From contig CANMEW010000047.1 of the NCBI GenBank assembly GCA_947496905.1, positions 1 to 9,818 on the forward strand: a DNA stretch of 9,818 bases, written 5' to 3'. A program made the translations under genes and the position numbers. The DNA comes from Rickettsiales bacterium (GTDB taxonomy: Bacteria > Pseudomonadota > Alphaproteobacteria > Rickettsiales > UBA1997). Below, piece after piece: positions 1-6,137 of this stretch. Each line of letters starts with the position of its first letter. Within the stretch, counting starts at the first letter, position 1. Below the pieces are notes generated by a model. That model worked only from the letters and a program-made list of their open reading frames with translations. It searched no databases and was not told where the DNA came from.

Positions 1-2
1 TT

Positions 3-149
3 ACTAAAATTATTTGCCAGAAAATGAGGGACCACCACTCGATTTCTGGTAAAAAAATAGTAGTAGAAAGTCTTGTAGAAGCAAGGGGGATGTGGGGTGA
101 GGAGGTATTTCAGGATGGACTAATTAGGCAAAAAAAATACCAGGCCTAA
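3..149 (+). CDS. C-terminal end of an unidentified protein (partial at window start)
   Basis: An open frame enters from the left edge and runs 48 codons to a TAA at 147-149. The visible residues are mixed and charged, ending IRQKKYQA, with no low complexity. I recognise no family. Two things suggest a real gene tail: the frame is open from the edge, and its stop codon falls inside the left arm of a strong terminator hairpin shared with the convergent cold-shock gene. A short independent ORF from the internal ATG at 24-26 is possible but less likely. The other two plus-strand frames close within the first 30 bases. Length alone is weak evidence, so confidence is moderate. Confidence 0.45.
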   Translation, partial: TKIICQKMRDHHSISGKKIVVESLVEARGMWGEEVFQDGLIRQKKYQA

Positions 150-170
150 ATTTTAGACCTGGTATTTTTT
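132..170. terminator. Bidirectional intrinsic terminator between convergent genes
   Basis: Two 19-base arms (132-150 and 152-170) form a near-perfect hairpin. The core is ACCAGG/CCTGGT and one pair is G-U in the minus-strand RNA. The outer arms are A6 on the left and T6 on the right, so the RNA of either strand has a U tract after the stem. On the minus strand it lies 24 bases after the cold-shock stop codon. On the plus strand it overlaps the stop codon of the left-edge frame. Confidence 0.88.
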
Positions 171-193
171 GTAACTGATTTCTCTAAAGGAAA

Positions 194-403
194 TTAGTCA
201 GAAAGAACTTTAACATTTTCTGCTGAAGTTTTGCCTTTGTTAGCTACTAGATCGTAGCTAATGCGTTGACCTTCATTCAAAGTATTCAAACCAGCTTTTT
301 CAACAGCTGTAATGTGAACAAACACATCGCCATCACCATTTTCAGGAGCGACGAACCCATATCCTTTGGTTGGGTTAAACCATTTTACAGTACCAGTTGC
401 CAT
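194..403 (-). CDS. Cold-shock domain protein, CspA family
   Basis: A 69-residue single-domain protein, the normal length for bacterial CspA-type proteins. These small OB-fold proteins bind single-stranded RNA and DNA in the cytoplasm and act as RNA chaperones. Both nucleic-acid-binding motifs are visible: RNP1 KGYGFV at residues 13-18 and RNP2 VFVHI at 27-31. The opening ATGTVKWFNPTKGYGF is typical of the family. The start codon is supported by an AAGGAA ribosome-binding site nine bases upstream. The gene follows htpG on the same strand with a 96-bp gap and has its own terminator. Whether it is cold-induced cannot be told from sequence, and many paralogues are constitutive. I give no numbered csp symbol because paralogues cannot be told apart here. 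Confidence 0.95.
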   Translation of the reverse strand: MATGTVKWFNPTKGYGFVAPENGDGDVFVHITAVEKAGLNTLNEGQRISYDLVANKGKTSAENVKVLSD

Positions 404-432
404 TTGCTTAGATTCCTTATTTTGTTAATTTT

Positions 433-456
433 GGCATGATCGAAAATAACCATGCC
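433..456 (-). promoter_or_regulatory. Hairpin in the leader of the cold-shock gene
   Basis: The perfect 6-bp inverted repeat GGCATG/CATGCC with a 12-base A/T-rich loop lies 30-53 bases upstream of the csp start codon, just before the ribosome-binding site on the minus strand. It is short. It could be a leader structure affecting mRNA stability or translation, or it could be chance. I see no recognisable cold box and no convincing promoter hexamers in the 404-499 gap. Confidence 0.25.
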
Positions 457-499
457 GCTGCGCAAGCTAAAAGTGGAATATTAATTGTCTCAAATTTTT

Positions 500-2401
500 T
501 TACCCTTGAGTCATTAATTTTTGAATTCTGCGCGAGAAGTCTTTTGCGTCTTTTATTGGTTCGTCCTCGATGATGCAGGCTAAGTCAAACAGAGTAAAAA
601 TCGCATCTCGTAAATCTGATTTTTTGCTTTCGTCAGAGCAGTCTCTATTCAAGTTTTGGATGATAAAATTTTGAGGATTCACTTCAAAAATTTTTGCAGT
701 ACCAGCCTGAATTTGCTTCTGCTCCAGTAAAAATCTTTCGAGGCGAATGTCCATCGATCCCGCATCAACCGCCAAGCAAACTGGAGATCCGGTCAGTTTT
801 TTCGAAATACGCACATCTTTTACCTTCTCCCCCAAGGTCTCTTTGATGAACATCACCAACCCTTCAAACTGACTACTGGTCACATCTTTTATTTCTGACT
901 TCTCCGAATCATTGTCATTGTCAGATTTTTCTCCATTAGGTTTTTGATCAATATTTTCTAGGTCGACATCATGTCGATTGATTGACTGAAACTCCTTCTC
1001 CTTGTAGGGCAAAACTACCGTCACCCAAAATTCATCGACGGCATCAGTGAGAAACAAAACCTCGACATCTTTTTGAAGGAAAATTTCTAACTGTGGCGAA
1101 GATTTAATTTTTTCCACCGACTCTCCAGTTAAAAAATAAATCTTGTTTTGCGTAGATTTGGCGCGATCCAAATATTCGGAGAGAGGAATTAATTTGTCGG
1201 GAGACTTAGACGAGTAAAAGCGACAAATCTCCAAAGTTTTTTCACGAAATTCTGACGACTCACACAGTCCCTCTTTTAAAACTGCGCCAAAATTATTCCA
1301 AAATTTTAGATATTCTTTTTCGTTCTCCGAGGCCTTTTTTTTCAGTTCAGCTAGCACTTTATTCACCACAGATTTTCTGATTTTTTCTAACACCGCACTG
1401 TGCTGAAGATTTTCGCGACTAATGTTTAGCGGTAGATCGTCGGAATCTATCAAGCCGCGCAGAAAGCGCATATTTGCCGGAACCAACCCAAGCTCTTCGC
1501 TAATAAAAACTTTTTTTACGTAAAGTTTTACCGCTGTTTTTCGGTCGGGATGGAAGAGGTCAAACGGCTTAGTTGCTGGGATGAATAGCAAGTTTGTGTA
1601 GCTGACAACGCCTTCGATTTTATTGTGAAGCGACATGAATGGTTCGCCAGGCAAGTGCGAAATGTGCTTGAAAAAATTTTGGTATTGTTCGGTGGTAATT
1701 TCACTTGCAGGCTTTGTCCACAAGGCTGAAGCGGAGTTTAAAATTTCAACTTTCGCACCCGCTTCTAAGTTTTCCGGAATGAATTCAATTTTGAAATTGA
1801 TGTGATCCGAGTAAGTCTGAATCACATGTTTGATGTGAAAGCGATCCAAAAAATCAGCTGCGTCATCTTTCAAATGCAGAATAATTTTTGTGCCATGCTT
1901 CAGTTGTTCTTCTGCTTCTGAGATGTTGAAATCAGCTGCTCCAGATGATTCCCACTTCCAACATTTTGTGTCGTCAAATTTGCGAGAAAATACCTCAACT
2001 TTATTTGCAATCATGAAGCTGGAATAAAAACCAACCCCAAATTGCCCAATTAGTTGAACATCTTTTTTTCCGTCTCCCGTAAGTGATTTAATAAAATTCT
2101 CAGTGCCTGAGCGTGCAATGGTGCCAAGGTTTAGAATTAATTCATCGCGGTTCATGCCGATGCCGCTGTCGGTAATGATTAAAAGCCTTTCTACTTTGTT
2201 TGTGGTGATGGAAATTTTTAATTCGTCTTTTGCCAAATCAGGATTTTGCAGCGCCAAATAGCGAAGTTTGTCGCAAGCATCAGATGCATTTGAAACCAAC
2301 TCGCGCAAGGCTACATCCTTGTTGGTGTAAAGTGAGTTGATCATTAAGTTAAGAATTTTTCCGACCTCAACGTCGAAACTAAATTGCTGTGCGTTTGTCA
2401 T
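500..2401 (-). CDS. htpG: Molecular chaperone HtpG (bacterial Hsp90)
   Basis: A full-length, 633-residue ATP-dependent homodimeric chaperone of the cytoplasm; E. coli HtpG has 624 residues. The N-terminal GHKL ATPase domain shows the catalytic-Glu/Asn helix ELVSNASDACDKL (about 34-46), DSGIGM (78-83) and the lid glycine motif GQFGVGFYSSF (119-129). The middle domain carries the ISRENLQHS segment (about 327-335), whose Arg contacts the ATP gamma phosphate. A polar, acidic linker (about 485-507, containing SDNDNDSEKSE) precedes the C-terminal dimerisation domain. The start ATG fits family alignment, but the ribosome-binding site is poor (GACGAAAATCAA before ATG). It lies between rnpB and csp on the same strand. 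I see neither a CIRCE operator nor a clear heat-shock sigma promoter upstream. Confidence 0.97.
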   Translation of the reverse strand: MTNAQQFSFDVEVGKILNLMINSLYTNKDVALRELVSNASDACDKLRYLALQNPDLAKDELKISITTNKVERLLIITDSGIGMNRDELILNLGTIARSGTENFIKSLTGDGKKDVQLIGQFGVGFYSSFMIANKVEVFSRKFDDTKCWKWESSGAADFNISEAEEQLKHGTKIILHLKDDAADFLDRFHIKHVIQTYSDHINFKIEFIPENLEAGAKVEILNSASALWTKPASEITTEQYQNFFKHISHLPGEPFMSLHNKIEGVVSYTNLLFIPATKPFDLFHPDRKTAVKLYVKKVFISEELGLVPANMRFLRGLIDSDDLPLNISRENLQHSAVLEKIRKSVVNKVLAELKKKASENEKEYLKFWNNFGAVLKEGLCESSEFREKTLEICRFYSSKSPDKLIPLSEYLDRAKSTQNKIYFLTGESVEKIKSSPQLEIFLQKDVEVLFLTDAVDEFWVTVVLPYKEKEFQSINRHDVDLENIDQKPNGEKSDNDNDSEKSEIKDVTSSQFEGLVMFIKETLGEKVKDVRISKKLTGSPVCLAVDAGSMDIRLERFLLEQKQIQAGTAKIFEVNPQNFIIQNLNRDCSDESKKSDLRDAIFTLFDLACIIEDEPIKDAKDFSRRIQKLMTQG

Positions 2402-2474
2402 TTGATTTTCGTCTGTTGTGTTTTTTTCGTTGCCAAAAAATGATTAATTCTGACAGAAAAAATTTATTGCGGAT

Positions 2475-2493
2475 GCGCGGATTTATTCCGCGC
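2475..2493. repeat. GC-rich hairpin upstream of htpG
   Basis: The perfect inverted repeat GCGCGGA/TCCGCGC has 7 bp and a 5-base loop. On the minus strand it follows rnpB and precedes htpG by about 75 bases. A T6 run lies about 15 bases after it in that direction. That is too far for a textbook intrinsic terminator, so it may be a leader structure of htpG or a weak terminator of rnpB read-through. Confidence 0.4.
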
Positions 2494-2513
2494 GCAGTAA
2501 TTAGATTAGCGCC

Positions 2514-2536
2514 AAATTTGAACGAAGTTCAAATTT
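2514..2536. repeat. Perfect 10-bp hairpin between the rnpB repeats and htpG
   Basis: AAATTTGAAC and GTTCAAATTT form a perfect 10-bp stem with a 3-base loop. It lies just beyond the outer end of the 85-bp tandem repeats. The right arm ends in T4 on the plus strand, and neither side has a clear U tract outside the stem. Its role is unknown. Termination of rnpB transcription is one option. Confidence 0.4.
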
Positions 2537-2545
2537 TATTAATTT

Positions 2546-2736
2546 GTAAGGCAAGCTGTAAGCCGGCCACCGATCGTTTACGATTGGAGAGAAAAAATAA
2601 AATCCGGCTTTGTTGAGTTTGAAGCGTTTTGTAAGGCAAGCTGTAAGCCGGCCACCGATCGTTTACGATTGGAGAGAAAAAATAAAATCCGGCTTTGTTG
2701 AGTTTGAAGCGTTTTGTAAGGCAAGCTGTAAGCCGG
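2546..2736 (-). repeat. 85-bp direct tandem repeat (2.25 copies) derived from the rnpB 3' end
   Basis: Two base-for-base identical 85-bp units (2546-2630 and 2631-2715) are followed by the first 21 bases of a third (2716-2736), which is the genuine 3' end of rnpB. On the minus strand each unit holds the last 21 nt of RNase P RNA, including the P4 strand CCGGCTTACAG and the P1 strand GCTTGCCTTAC. Then come about 64 nt of flank with a T-rich run. Each unit has an outer inverted repeat AAGCCGG/CCGGCTT and an inner hairpin (2570-2587 in unit 1; CCGATCG/CGATTGG, loop TTTA). Exact identity suggests a recent duplication or conversion. An assembly artefact is possible but less likely. Confidence 0.92.
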
Positions 2737-2741
2737 ATTTT
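2674..2741 (-). terminator. Possible rnpB terminator using the RNA's own 3' strand
   Basis: A perfect 12-bp inverted repeat, AAAATCCGGCTT (2684-2695) with AAGCCGGATTTT (2730-2741), spans a 34-base loop. Read on the minus strand, the second arm is followed by TTATTTTTTC, as in an intrinsic terminator. Unusually, the first arm is the conserved P4 3' strand of RNase P RNA and the loop contains the P1 3' strand. Termination and catalytic folding would therefore compete. The long loop lowers confidence. Confidence 0.4.
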
Positions 2742-3118
2742 GTGCTCTAATTACTCAGAGTGACGATCATTCATCTAGGATTAACATCGCTGTTAACCTC
2801 AAGCAACCTACCCGAATGACGATGCGAGAGCATCTGCTTCATTAAAGAAACTTGCCATTCCTATTTGGTCTTGCTCCGAATAGGGTTTTTCCAAACACAT
2901 GTTGCCATGCGAGCGCGTGAGCTCTTACCTCGCGTTTTCACCCTTACCAAGTTTGCACTTGGCGGTATTTTCTCTGTGACACTTTCCCTCGGAAGCCCTA
3001 TTGAATTTGGGCTTCGCGGCCAGTCGTTAACTGGTATTCTTTCTCGAGGAGTCCGGACTTTCCTCTGACTTTCAAATTTATTACTAAACTAAAACCAGCG
3101 ATCATCCGCTTGCCTTAC
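2716..3118 (-). ncRNA. rnpB: RNase P RNA, bacterial type A
   Basis: The catalytic RNA subunit of RNase P, which with the RnpA protein removes 5' leaders from pre-tRNAs. The minus strand carries the conserved signatures in order. These are GAGGAAAGTCCGGACTCC (P4 5' strand region), ACAGAAAATACCGCC, GGGTGAAA, GGTAAGAGCTCACGCG, GGAGCAAGACCAAATAGG, GGGTAGGTTGCTTGAG, CCTAGATGAATGA and the P4 3' strand AAATCCGGCTTACAG. The ends are set by a perfect 11-bp helix P1: GTAAGGCAAGC (3118 to 3108) pairs with GCTTGCCTTAC (2726 to 2716). The resulting 403 nt is normal for type A. The gene is divergent from thiC and upstream of htpG. Its 3' end is duplicated twice downstream. Confidence 0.97.
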
Positions 3119-3125
3119 GCGGCGC

Positions 3126-3153
3126 AGAAGATTTTGCCCGCACTATTTTTCAA
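3126..3153 (-). promoter_or_regulatory. rnpB: Candidate rnpB promoter
   Basis: On the minus strand TTGAAA (3153-3148) is followed after 16 bases by TCTTCT (3131-3126). That places +1 at about 3118, the mature 5' end predicted from helix P1. A GC-rich discriminator (GCGCCGC) lies between, as is common at stable-RNA promoters. The -10 match is only three of six, so the call rests mainly on position. The plus-strand thiC promoter must use the same 50 bp or lie inside rnpB. Confidence 0.35.
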
Positions 3154-3168
3154 CTGATTTTAACCCCC

Positions 3169-5004
3169 ATGACTAATCGCAGAATTACAAAAAAATTAAC
3201 TTTGGGACCGCTTCCCGCTTCAAAAAAAATCCATGTTCAGAGTGAAAAATTTCCTGACGTAAAAGTTGCGATGCGCCAAATTCAGCTGTCAGAAAAATCT
3301 GAAGTAAAAAATTTTACCGTCTACGACCCTTCTGGCGCCTACACTGATCAAAATTTTTTGGATGACATTAATTTGAATGAAGGTCTGCCAAAGCTGCGCG
3401 AGAATTGGATTTTTGAACGCGGTGATGTCGAAGTTTATTTGGGCAGACTCGTCAAGAAAGAAGATAATGGAGTGACTGCTGAGGACGGAAAACCTTCAGC
3501 TCCAGAGTTCGATCTTTCCGACCATTACCCGCTGCGAGCGCAGATGAACAAGAAGCCAACACAACTTGCCTACGCCCGCGCCGGTATTATTACCAAGGAA
3601 ATGGAATACGTCGCCATTCGCGAAAACATGACGCGTGAAAAATTGGTCGCAGCATCGAGTTACAAGGGCGAAAATTTTAACGCGAAAATGCCAAAATTTG
3701 TCACCGCAGAATTTGTGCGCGACGAAATTGCTGCTGGGCGCGCCATCATTCCTAACAATATCAATCATCCAGAATCAGAGCCGATGATCATCGGGCGAAA
3801 TTTTCTCGTAAAAATTAACGCCAACATTGGCAACTCGTCGATTTTTTCTGGAGTGGAAGACGAGGTAGAAAAAATGATTTGGGCTACGCGTTTTGGTGCT
3901 GACACACTGATGGATTTGTCGACCGGCAAAAATATTCACAATATTCGCGAATGGATCATTCGTAATTGCCCGGTGCCAGTAGGAACGGTTCCAATCTACC
4001 AAGCTCTAGAAAAAGTTGGTGGCGTTGCAGAAAATCTTACTTGGGAAATCTTCCGCGACACGCTAATTGAGCAAGCGGAACAGGGTGTCGACTATTTCAC
4101 CATTCATGCCGGAGTTCGCCTCGCTTACGTTCAACTCACCGCTAATCGCCTTACCGGCATTGTTTCGCGCGGCGGTTCAATCATGGCGAAATGGTGCTTG
4201 TCGCATCACAAGGAAAATTTCCTCTACACAAATTTTGAAGAAATTTGCCAGATCATGAGCAAATACGACGTTGCCTTTTCGCTTGGCGACGGTCTGCGTC
4301 CCGGTTCAATTGCTGATGCAAATGATGAAGCGCAGTTGAGTGAATTAAAAACTTTGGGTGAGTTAACAAAAGTCGCTTGGAAGCACGATTGCCAAGTGAT
4401 GGTTGAGGGTCCCGGTCACGTGCCGATGCATCTCATTAAGGAGAACATGGAAAAGCAGTTGGAATGGTGTCACGAGGCGCCGTTCTACACTCTCGGGCCC
4501 CTCACCACCGACATTGCTCCCGGTTACGACCACATTACTTCGGCAATTGGTGCGGCAATGATTGGCTGGTTTGGAACGGCAATGCTTTGCTACGTCACGC
4601 CAAAAGAACATCTTGGCTTGCCGAACAAAGAGGATGTACGAGTTGGGGTGATCACTTACAAAATTGCGGCTCATGCGGCTGATTTAGCCAAAGGAAATGC
4701 AGCTGCAAAAGCGCATGACGACGAGCTCTCAAGAGCGCGATTTGAATTTCGCTGGGAAGATCAATTCAACCTTTCTCTCGATCCAGAAACTGCAAAATCT
4801 TACCATGACGAAACCTTGCCAGCAGACGGCGCAAAGGTTGCTCACTTCTGCTCAATGTGCGGTCCAAAATTTTGCTCAATGAAAATTACGCAAGATGTTC
4901 GCGACTACGCCAAAGCGCAGAAAGAAGCTGAAAAGGGAATGGAGGGGATGAGTGAGAAATTCAAAGAGCTCGGTTCCAACATTTACGTAGCGGAGCAAGA
5001 GTAA
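3169..5004 (+). CDS. thiC: Phosphomethylpyrimidine synthase ThiC
   Basis: A 611-residue protein, close to the family's usual length. ThiC is a non-canonical radical-SAM enzyme of thiamine biosynthesis. It rearranges aminoimidazole ribotide to hydroxymethylpyrimidine phosphate in the cytoplasm. The N-terminal ThiC-associated region is present (GPLPASKK, VKVAMRQIQLS). The barrel motifs ITKEMEYVAIREN (about 141-153), INANIGNS (216-223), SRGGS (333-337), DGLRPGS (374-380) and EGPGHVPM (413-420) follow. The C-terminal cluster motif CX2CX4C is intact, with C561, C564 and C569 in CSMCGPKFC. No Shine-Dalgarno sequence precedes the ATG, where the bases are AACCCCC. The 50 bp to rnpB leave no room for a TPP riboswitch. 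No other thiamine gene is in the window. A small ankyrin frame starts four bases after its stop. Confidence 0.97.
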   Translation: MTNRRITKKLTLGPLPASKKIHVQSEKFPDVKVAMRQIQLSEKSEVKNFTVYDPSGAYTDQNFLDDINLNEGLPKLRENWIFERGDVEVYLGRLVKKEDNGVTAEDGKPSAPEFDLSDHYPLRAQMNKKPTQLAYARAGIITKEMEYVAIRENMTREKLVAASSYKGENFNAKMPKFVTAEFVRDEIAAGRAIIPNNINHPESEPMIIGRNFLVKINANIGNSSIFSGVEDEVEKMIWATRFGADTLMDLSTGKNIHNIREWIIRNCPVPVGTVPIYQALEKVGGVAENLTWEIFRDTLIEQAEQGVDYFTIHAGVRLAYVQLTANRLTGIVSRGGSIMAKWCLSHHKENFLYTNFEEICQIMSKYDVAFSLGDGLRPGSIADANDEAQLSELKTLGELTKVAWKHDCQVMVEGPGHVPMHLIKENMEKQLEWCHEAPFYTLGPLTTDIAPGYDHITSAIGAAMIGWFGTAMLCYVTPKEHLGLPNKEDVRVGVITYKIAAHAADLAKGNAAAKAHDDELSRARFEFRWEDQFNLSLDPETAKSYHDETLPADGAKVAHFCSMCGPKFCSMKITQDVRDYAKAQKEAEKGMEGMSEKFKELGSNIYVAEQE

Positions 5005-5008
5005 TTTA

Positions 5009-5150
5009 ATGTTTCCGCCCCTATCAAGAGCCTCTACGGGAGTGAGGTCGGAGAATAAAAAAACTTCCGATTCCAATATCCCCCCTCTTCCGACCATTCC
5101 TCCGTTAATGCCAATATTTATTGTAGATCTCTACTTCAGGAAAAAAAACG
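5009..5150 (+). other. Likely N-terminal part of the ankyrin gene, out of frame at an A8 run
   Basis: A frame starting with ATG at 5009, four bases after the thiC stop, encodes a proline-rich stretch ending MPIFIVDLYFRKK at a run of eight A (5141-5148). Beyond the A run the sensible reading is the frame +1 to it, which is open from 5127 and leads straight into the ankyrin repeats. Losing one A, or gaining two, in the gene or transcript would join the two frames. AAGAG at the thiC end is a possible ribosome-binding site. In its own frame the ORF runs on to 5251 with Cys-rich residues that look like out-of-frame ankyrin sequence. It could also be plain non-coding sequence. Confidence 0.4.
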
Positions 5151-5213
5151 CAGGCGGTTTCTTTTTATCCAAAAACAGAGGAATCCGCTGCATCACTTGT
5201 CTGGACGCCGCTA

Positions 5214-5552
5214 ATGGTTGCTGCTCAAAATGGAAATGTAGGGCAAATTAGCACTCTTTTGAATCGCGGAGCTGACATTAACGCCGTCAGTAATCTTGGT
5301 TACACAGCGCTAATGTTTGCCGCTCAGGAAAATAAAAGAGAAGTGGTTGAGGTGCTTTTGAATCGCGGAGCCAGAACCGACATTAGAGAGAGCGGTGGAT
5401 TTACCGCTTCGGAAATTGTAGCTTACACTAATCCAGGGTTAGCCGCACGCATTGATGCTGTGACTAGGCAAAGAGCTGCAGCTCCATCCACAAAAGTAGC
5501 TCGTAGCCCTGCAAGCATCCTGCCGCCAGTTAAGTCAAATTCTCGAGATTGA
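5214..5552 (+). CDS. Small ankyrin-repeat protein (5' end uncertain, probably frameshifted)
   Basis: From the first ATG in frame this is 112 residues. Two ankyrin repeats are clear: TPLMVAAQNGN followed by LLNRGADINA, then TALMFAAQENK followed by LLNRGARTDI, and a decayed third repeat from GFTASEIVAY. The repeats are exactly 33 codons apart and share the identical 17-base string CTTTTGAATCGCGGAGC (5256 and 5355). The tail (RQRAAAPSTKVARSPAS) is basic and probably disordered. Ankyrin repeats mediate protein-protein contacts. They are frequent in host-associated alphaproteobacteria, but two repeats alone say nothing about secretion or target. The ATG at 5214 cuts into repeat 1: the residues before it (SLVWTPL) belong to the repeat, so the true start lies upstream, probably across the A8 run. 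No ribosome-binding site is evident before 5214. Confidence 0.65.
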   Translation: MVAAQNGNVGQISTLLNRGADINAVSNLGYTALMFAAQENKREVVEVLLNRGARTDIRESGGFTASEIVAYTNPGLAARIDAVTRQRAAAPSTKVARSPASILPPVKSNSRD

Positions 5553-5904
5553 ACCCTCTGGGCTCTAAGCTCAAAAAAAAGTTTCAACAAATTCCTTAAA
5601 AGTAAAAAAATTGCGCCCTACAGCCGCAAGGGTTCATTTTAAAAATAGCGATTACTAATTCTATTTTTTACAATCCACCCCTCGCAAGACCACGCCAATC
5701 CTACATCGAGAAAAAAGTCTAGATTTTGCCCGCGCGGACACAATCTCTAAAATTTTTCCTAAAAACTCCTCCGACTAAAACAAAAACTCCTTGCCGTTTT
5801 AAGTTTCAAAAACCTATTCTCCGCCAAAATAAAACTCCGCAAGAAGCTAGTAAAATAAACATCTCGCAAGGCTTTTCACATCCTTCCAAAACACCCTCTC
5901 ACTA
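5553..5904. other. Non-coding A/T-rich stretch between the ankyrin gene and the repeat element
   Basis: I see no convincing gene on either strand in these 352 bp. An inverted pair GAACCCT (5551-5557) and AGGGTTC (5629-5635) begins at the ankyrin stop. An A/T-rich hairpin AAAAATAG (5641-5648)/CTATTTTT (5661-5668) ends in T6 and could weakly terminate the thiC-ankyrin transcript. TTGCCG (5791-5796), 18 bases, then TATTCT (5815-5820) is a weak promoter candidate for gyrB. If it is used, the repeat element lies inside the gyrB leader. None of these is strong. Confidence 0.4.
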
Positions 5905-6118
5905 AAGGAACCTCTGAAAAACCATCTTTTCCGGAAATTTTGTCGTTACCAAATTTTTTCGCGAGCACGTACATCAAGGTACGCTTTCCTGCTTAAAAAT
6001 TTGTTGCCTAGGGATTCGCTTCGCTCATGCCCGTTCTCAGTTAAAAATGCGGTGCATTTTTTCGGCTTCGCCGTCACTTCGAACTTCTCGAAAAATCCAG
6101 GTTTTTCAGAGGTTCCTT
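5905..6118 (+). mobile_element. Palindromic repeat element, copy 1 (MITE-like or RPE-like, complete)
   Basis: A 214-bp element bounded by perfect 19-bp terminal inverted repeats, AAGGAACCTCTGAAAAACC (5905-5923) and its complement (6100-6118). A second copy at 9720 shares the left end and begins at GGAACC. The inside is a series of hairpins: AAATTTTT (5951-5958)/AAAAATTT (5995-6002) enclosing CGTAC/GTACG (5968-5983), then AAAAATGC/GCATTTTT (6043-6061), CGGC/GCCG (6063-6073) and TTCGA/TCGAA (around 6079-6092). There is no transposase, so any movement would need help in trans. No clear target-site duplication is visible. The right end is 19 bp from the gyrB start codon. From GAG at 5963 one frame is open through the right end, reading REHVHQGTLSC, as in copy 2. 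Confidence 0.85.
6043..6061. terminator. Terminator-like hairpin inside the repeat element
   Basis: The perfect 8-bp stem AAAAATGC/GCATTTTT has a 3-base loop (GGT) and ends in T6, 76 bases before the gyrB ATG on the plus strand. The T run is mostly part of the stem and the stem is A/T-rich, so it would be a weak terminator in either direction. It may instead be just one of the element's structural hairpins. Confidence 0.3.
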
Positions 6119-6137
6119 AAATCAAAAACCGGAACAA

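Noticed and set aside
2389..2616. 75-codon plus-strand ORF
   Set aside because: It overlaps the htpG start and runs through the hairpins and the 85-bp repeats. The sequence is explained by the leader region and the rnpB-derived duplication.
2546..2736. CRISPR array
   Set aside because: The period is uniform and the units are wholly identical, with no variable spacers. It is a tandem duplication of the rnpB 3' end.
2865..3068. 67-codon plus-strand ORF
   Set aside because: It lies entirely antisense within the RNase P RNA gene, whose conserved motifs explain the sequence.
3119..3168. TPP riboswitch upstream of thiC
   Set aside because: The gap is 50 bp and shows no THI-box motifs. The sequence beyond it is rnpB.
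3496..4674. Minus-strand and alternate-frame ORFs inside thiC
   Set aside because: thiC is intact and matches its family throughout. These ORFs have no recognisable domains and are shadows.
5553..5904. tRNA or other small RNA gene in the intergenic stretch
   Set aside because: I found no cloverleaf, TTCGA-type T arm or other conserved RNA signature, only weak A/T-rich hairpins.
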